Shown: piece after piece, positions 60,999 through 64,000 of the stretch | Position numbering within the stretch: the stretch's first letter is position 1 | Layout: each line of letters begins with the position of its first letter | Source of the DNA: CAWEQO01 sp963811225 | Lineage (GTDB): Bacteria; Chloroflexota; Anaerolineae; Anaerolineales; Anaerolineaceae | Assembly: GCA_963811225.1 (NCBI GenBank) | Contig: CAWEQO010000004.1 | Coordinates: forward strand, 248,001 to 312,000 | Length of the DNA: 64,000 nucleotides | Direction of reading: 5' to 3' | Program-made: the position numbers and the translations under genes | Notes under the pieces: generated by a model | Database searches by the model: none | What the model saw: only the letters and a program-made list of their open reading frames with translations | Told to the model about the DNA's origin: nothing

Positions 60999-63900
60999 TG
61001 GAACCCTACCGCCCAACCCTTATGTGGGGCCGCGCTCATTTCAGACCGGCGAGAAGATGTATGGCCGCGACACGGAGGTGCGCAGGCTGCTCGACCTGCT
61101 GATCGCCGAGCGTATCATGGTCCTGCACTCTCCTTCCGGCGCGGGAAAGAGCTCGCTGATCCAGGCCGGATTGATCCCACGCCTGGAAACCGAGGGGTTC
61201 CACATCTTCCCAACCGTGCGCATTAACCTGGATCTGCCCTCCGGCTGCCGTGACCGCGCCGATTGCAACCGCTATGCCTTCAGCGCGCTGATGTCGTTGG
61301 AAGAAGCCCTGGGCGAAGAACATAAGCATCCGGTGGATCAACTGACCGGCTTAACGTTGGAGGCGTATCTCTCGCAGCGTGAGGCGCCGCAGGATGAGCC
61401 GGCTTCGAAATTGCTGATCTTTGACCAGTTCGAGGAGATCCTGACGGTCGCCCCAACCGACCAGGAAGGCAAAGCGGCCTTCTTCAAGCAGCTGGGGGCG
61501 CTGCTGCGCGATCGCAAGTACTGGGCGCTGTTTGCCATCCGCGAGGACTTCATCGCCGCGATCGACCCATACGTCCGCCCGGTGCCGACCCGCCTGAACA
61601 ACCGCTTCCGCCTGGACTTCCTGGGCGTGCATGCGGCCCTGCAGGCCATCCAGAAACCGGCACAGGTGTCGGGTGTATCCTTCAAGGAGGATGCGGTCGA
61701 GAAGCTGGTCAACGACCTGCGCCAGGTGCGCATCCAGCAGGCGGACGGCAGCATGCAGGTGGAGTCGGGGCCGTACGTAGAGCCGGTGCAGCTGCAGGTG
61801 GTGTGCTACAACCTGTGGCAGCACCTGCCGCCCGGGACCAAGGAGATCACCCTGCGCCAGATCACGGACGTGGGGGATGTGGACGAGTCGCTGGCGAGTT
61901 ACTATGCGGAAAAGGTTAGCGAGGCGGCGCAGGCCTGCAGCTTGCCCGAACGCCGGGTGCGGGACTGGTTCGAACGACATTTGATCACCAAGCAGGGCAT
62001 CCGCGGCCTGGTGCAGATGGGCTCGGAGCGGAGTGAAGGGTTGGATAACCACGCCATCCGAATGCTGGAGAACGATCACCTGGTGCGCTCCGAGAAGCGC
62101 CTGGGATCCACCTGGTTCGAGCTGGCGCATGACCGCCTGATTGACCCGGTTCGCAAGAACAACGCCGCCTGGATGCAGCAAAACCTCAACTTACTGCAGC
62201 GCCAGGCCGCCATTTGGATCCAGCAGGGCCGCCCGGACAGCCTCTTGCTGCATGGCGAGGATCTGGAAAACGCCGGCCGCTGGGCAGAGGCTAATCCCAA
62301 TGACCTGACGGAGGAAGAGAAAGACTTCCTGGCAGACTGCCAGGAGGCCGAAGAGCACCGGAAAGCGCAGATCGAGCAGCAGCGGTTGGAGCAGGAGCGC
62401 CGCGAGCAGTCCTTGAAGCTGGAAGCAGCCGAGAAGCTGGCGGGCTCCGAGCGGAAGCGCGCCGAGGAACAGTCGAAAGCGGCGGTGTCGCTGCGCCGGC
62501 GGGCGATCTTCCTGGCGCTGGCGCTGGTGCTGGCCCTGGGCTTGGCGGGTGTGGCCGGGTACTACTACCAGGATTCCAACAAGAATTTCCGGGATGCTCA
62601 GTCCCAGGCGGTCACGGCGGACTCGGCCCGCAAGCTGGCCGAGAGCGCTAACGAAACGTCGGTGGTGAATGCGAGCATTGCTCAGGCGGCCAGCAACCTC
62701 TCCAACGCCGAAAGGCTGAAGGCGGAGGCGCAGAAAGGGTTGGCGGACATCGCTTCCACCCAGGCCATCGATCAGAAGAACACCGCCGTGGTGGAGTCAC
62801 AGCTGCGCGGCACGGCCCAAGCCAAGGTGACCCGTTCGCGGGCGGATTCCCTGGCTTCGGTGACCTATATGCTGGCGTCGCAGCCGGACCTGCGCGACCT
62901 GCTCAGCGTGGAGGCTTTCCGCATCCTGGATACCTCGCAGACCCGGCTGGCGCTGCTGTCGTCCCTGTTGTCGGGCCAGGACGTGCTGTTTAATTCGCTG
63001 GGCTTCGGCATCCCGCCGGAAGTCTCTACGGTGACTCAGATGAGCATTCAGGGCGACGGCCAGTACGCCGCCTGGGGAAACAACGATGGAGAAGTCGTTT
63101 TCTACAGCGTCAACCAGCAGGAAGCGCTGTGGCGCAAACGGGCGCACTCGGGCGCGGTCCCGGCGGTGGCGCTGTGCAGCGCAAACGGCGAGCAGGTGCT
63201 GGCAACCGGTGGGGTAGACAATTACGTGCGGGTGTGGAACCCGATGGACGGCTCCATCCGCTGGAGCAACCGCACCCCAAACATTATCGCAGCCATCTCG
63301 ATGAGCGGGGATTGCTCACAGATGGCGGTGGCAGCCGGGGCGGCGGTGGAAATCTACAACACCCAAAGTCGCGCGCTGCTGCACCGGATCAACCAGCCGC
63401 AGGTCATTTCAAGTGTCGCTATGTCTGAGGACGGCAAACAACTGGCTGTTGGACTGCCGAACGGGCAGATTGTGATCTACCTTACAGACAGCAAAGACAC
63501 TTTCACTCTCGGATATCAAAGCGCGGCGGTGATCAGCCTGGCCTGGCTGCCGGACAACCTCACGCTGGCCTCGACCGGTCACCAGCAGACGGTGAACCTG
63601 TGGAACACTGAGCTGCGCAAACCCGTGAAGACCTACCGGAAGGATATTGTGGGCAAATCCGACAGCATCGCCATTAGCCCGGACGGCAAGCTGTTAGCAG
63701 CCGGGGAGGGGCGAGGCGAGGTCCAGGTGTGGGACATGGAAAGCGGCGAAATGTTTAGCTCGCAGGTGCATACCAATGACGTGGAGCACGTCGCCTTTGC
63801 CAATAACCAGGGTAAGCTGATCCTGGCATCGAGTGGAGGGGACCGGCGCGTGATTTTGACCGAGCTGCGCGTCCAGCAGCGTCTTAGCCGGACCGTGAAC

Positions 63901-64000
63901 AACCAGGGACCATCTTCGATGGCGCTGGCGTTCAACCGGGATGGAAATTTGCTGAGCGCCGGCCCGCAGGACAATAAGCTGGTGGTGTTGAACATCGACG
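60985..64000 (+). CDS. nSTAND1-like NTPase with membrane helix and WD40 propeller (C-terminus outside window)
   Basis: At least 1005 residues, still open at the window end. ATG 60985 lies in the end of the CHAT-SIR2 gene behind AGGAG. Residues 11-25 (NPYVGPRSFQTGEKMYGR) are the typical start of nSTAND1 NTPases. Walker A is SPSGAGKSSL near 49-58 and Walker B is LLIFDQFEEIL near 143-153. A winged-helix-like region follows to about 390. A charged coiled coil (about 450-505) leads to one membrane helix at about 507-528 (IFLALALVLALGLAGVAG). From about 676, WD40-type repeats appear (YAAWGNNDGEVVFYSV, LATGGVDNYVRVWN, LASTGHQQTVNLWN, LAAGEGRGEVQVWD). STAND proteins are signal switches whose repeats sense ligands. 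It likely controls the CHAT protease. Confidence 0.9.
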   Translation, partial: MTMHDGTLPPNPYVGPRSFQTGEKMYGRDTEVRRLLDLLIAERIMVLHSPSGAGKSSLIQAGLIPRLETEGFHIFPTVRINLDLPSGCRDRADCNRYAFSALMSLEEALGEEHKHPVDQLTGLTLEAYLSQREAPQDEPASKLLIFDQFEEILTVAPTDQEGKAAFFKQLGALLRDRKYWALFAIREDFIAAIDPYVRPVPTRLNNRFRLDFLGVHAALQAIQKPAQVSGVSFKEDAVEKLVNDLRQVRIQQADGSMQVESGPYVEPVQLQVVCYNLWQHLPPGTKEITLRQITDVGDVDESLASYYAEKVSEAAQACSLPERRVRDWFERHLITKQGIRGLVQMGSERSEGLDNHAIRMLENDHLVRSEKRLGSTWFELAHDRLIDPVRKNNAAWMQQNLNLLQRQAAIWIQQGRPDSLLLHGEDLENAGRWAEANPNDLTEEEKDFLADCQEAEEHRKAQIEQQRLEQERREQSLKLEAAEKLAGSERKRAEEQSKAAVSLRRRAIFLALALVLALGLAGVAGYYYQDSNKNFRDAQSQAVTADSARKLAESANETSVVNASIAQAASNLSNAERLKAEAQKGLADIASTQAIDQKNTAVVESQLRGTAQAKVTRSRADSLASVTYMLASQPDLRDLLSVEAFRILDTSQTRLALLSSLLSGQDVLFNSLGFGIPPEVSTVTQMSIQGDGQYAAWGNNDGEVVFYSVNQQEALWRKRAHSGAVPAVALCSANGEQVLATGGVDNYVRVWNPMDGSIRWSNRTPNIIAAISMSGDCSQMAVAAGAAVEIYNTQSRALLHRINQPQVISSVAMSEDGKQLAVGLPNGQIVIYLTDSKDTFTLGYQSAAVISLAWLPDNLTLASTGHQQTVNLWNTELRKPVKTYRKDIVGKSDSIAISPDGKLLAAGEGRGEVQVWDMESGEMFSSQVHTNDVEHVAFANNQGKLILASSGGDRRVILTELRVQQRLSRTVNNQGPSSMALAFNRDGNLLSAGPQDNKLVVLNID

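Overview
This 64-kb window is a GC-rich bacterial chromosome segment with about 50 genes and no rRNA, tRNA, CRISPR array, phage or insertion sequence that I could recognise. Gene content points to Chloroflexota, probably class Anaerolineae: an FtsZ lying outside a division cluster, fused pyruvate-dehydrogenase E1, several URO-D-family proteins, Thr/Pro-rich lipoproteins, a zinc-ribbon/LysM protein, CapA lipoproteins, an ECF sigma factor with a membrane partner, and STAND/CHAT proteins. This is inference from gene families; no phylogenetic marker is present.

Layout. 1-8.4 kb: the start of a GH2 beta-glucuronidase, an orphan sensor histidine kinase coupled to a URO-D deletion remnant, L-fucose isomerase behind a LacI-type operator with a URO-D-family enzyme, and an ECF sigma/anti-sigma pair. 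8.5-20.1 kb: a DeoR regulator with fused E1 and E2 of a 2-oxo-acid dehydrogenase, then a sugar-alcohol-phosphate operon (class II aldolase, PHP phosphoesterase, double-Rossmann alcohol dehydrogenase, mannitol-1-P dehydrogenase, DUF89 damage-control phosphatase, sorbitol-6-P dehydrogenase-like SDR). 20.2-27.6 kb: aminotransferase, URO-D enzyme, rhamnulokinase, a frameshifted S9 peptidase, and a PH-domain membrane protein. 27.8-34.5 kb: FKBP isomerase with a very acidic tail, histidine phosphatase, a secreted gene pair (one gene with an in-frame stop), and ftsZ. 34.7-43.9 kb: an SDR with GH57, a sulfatase-modifying-factor-like membrane protein, a 1152-residue GH13 protein, a winged-helix protein and a thiolase. 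44.4-57.2 kb: tandem CapA lipoproteins, a cyclase, a FabL-like reductase, DUF309, an aminotransferase, a thioredoxin-reductase-like protein, a LysM protein, HemW, an L,D-transpeptidase and a lipid kinase. 57.3-64 kb: a probable conflict operon.

The best candidate for an unusual system is 57321-64000. A promoter precedes a cytosolic-looking C39-type cysteine peptidase with three SH3-like repeats, then a CHAT protease fused to a SIR2-like domain, then (overlapping by 14 bases) an nSTAND1-like NTPase with a coiled coil, one membrane helix and a WD40 propeller that runs off the window. The CHAT His/Cys dyad is intact, while the SIR2-like domain appears to lack its catalytic Asn and His.

Two further patterns stand out. 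Many gene ends carry very long, nearly perfect palindromes (arms up to 38 bp, several with no loop), each of unrelated sequence, some containing the stop codons of both convergent genes. And four reading frames are damaged: a URO-D gene with most of its middle deleted, an aldolase with two compensating indels that remove its NHG metal ligand, an S9 peptidase with a +1 frameshift, and a glycosidase-like gene with an in-frame TAA. Raw reads would separate real decay from sequencing error.
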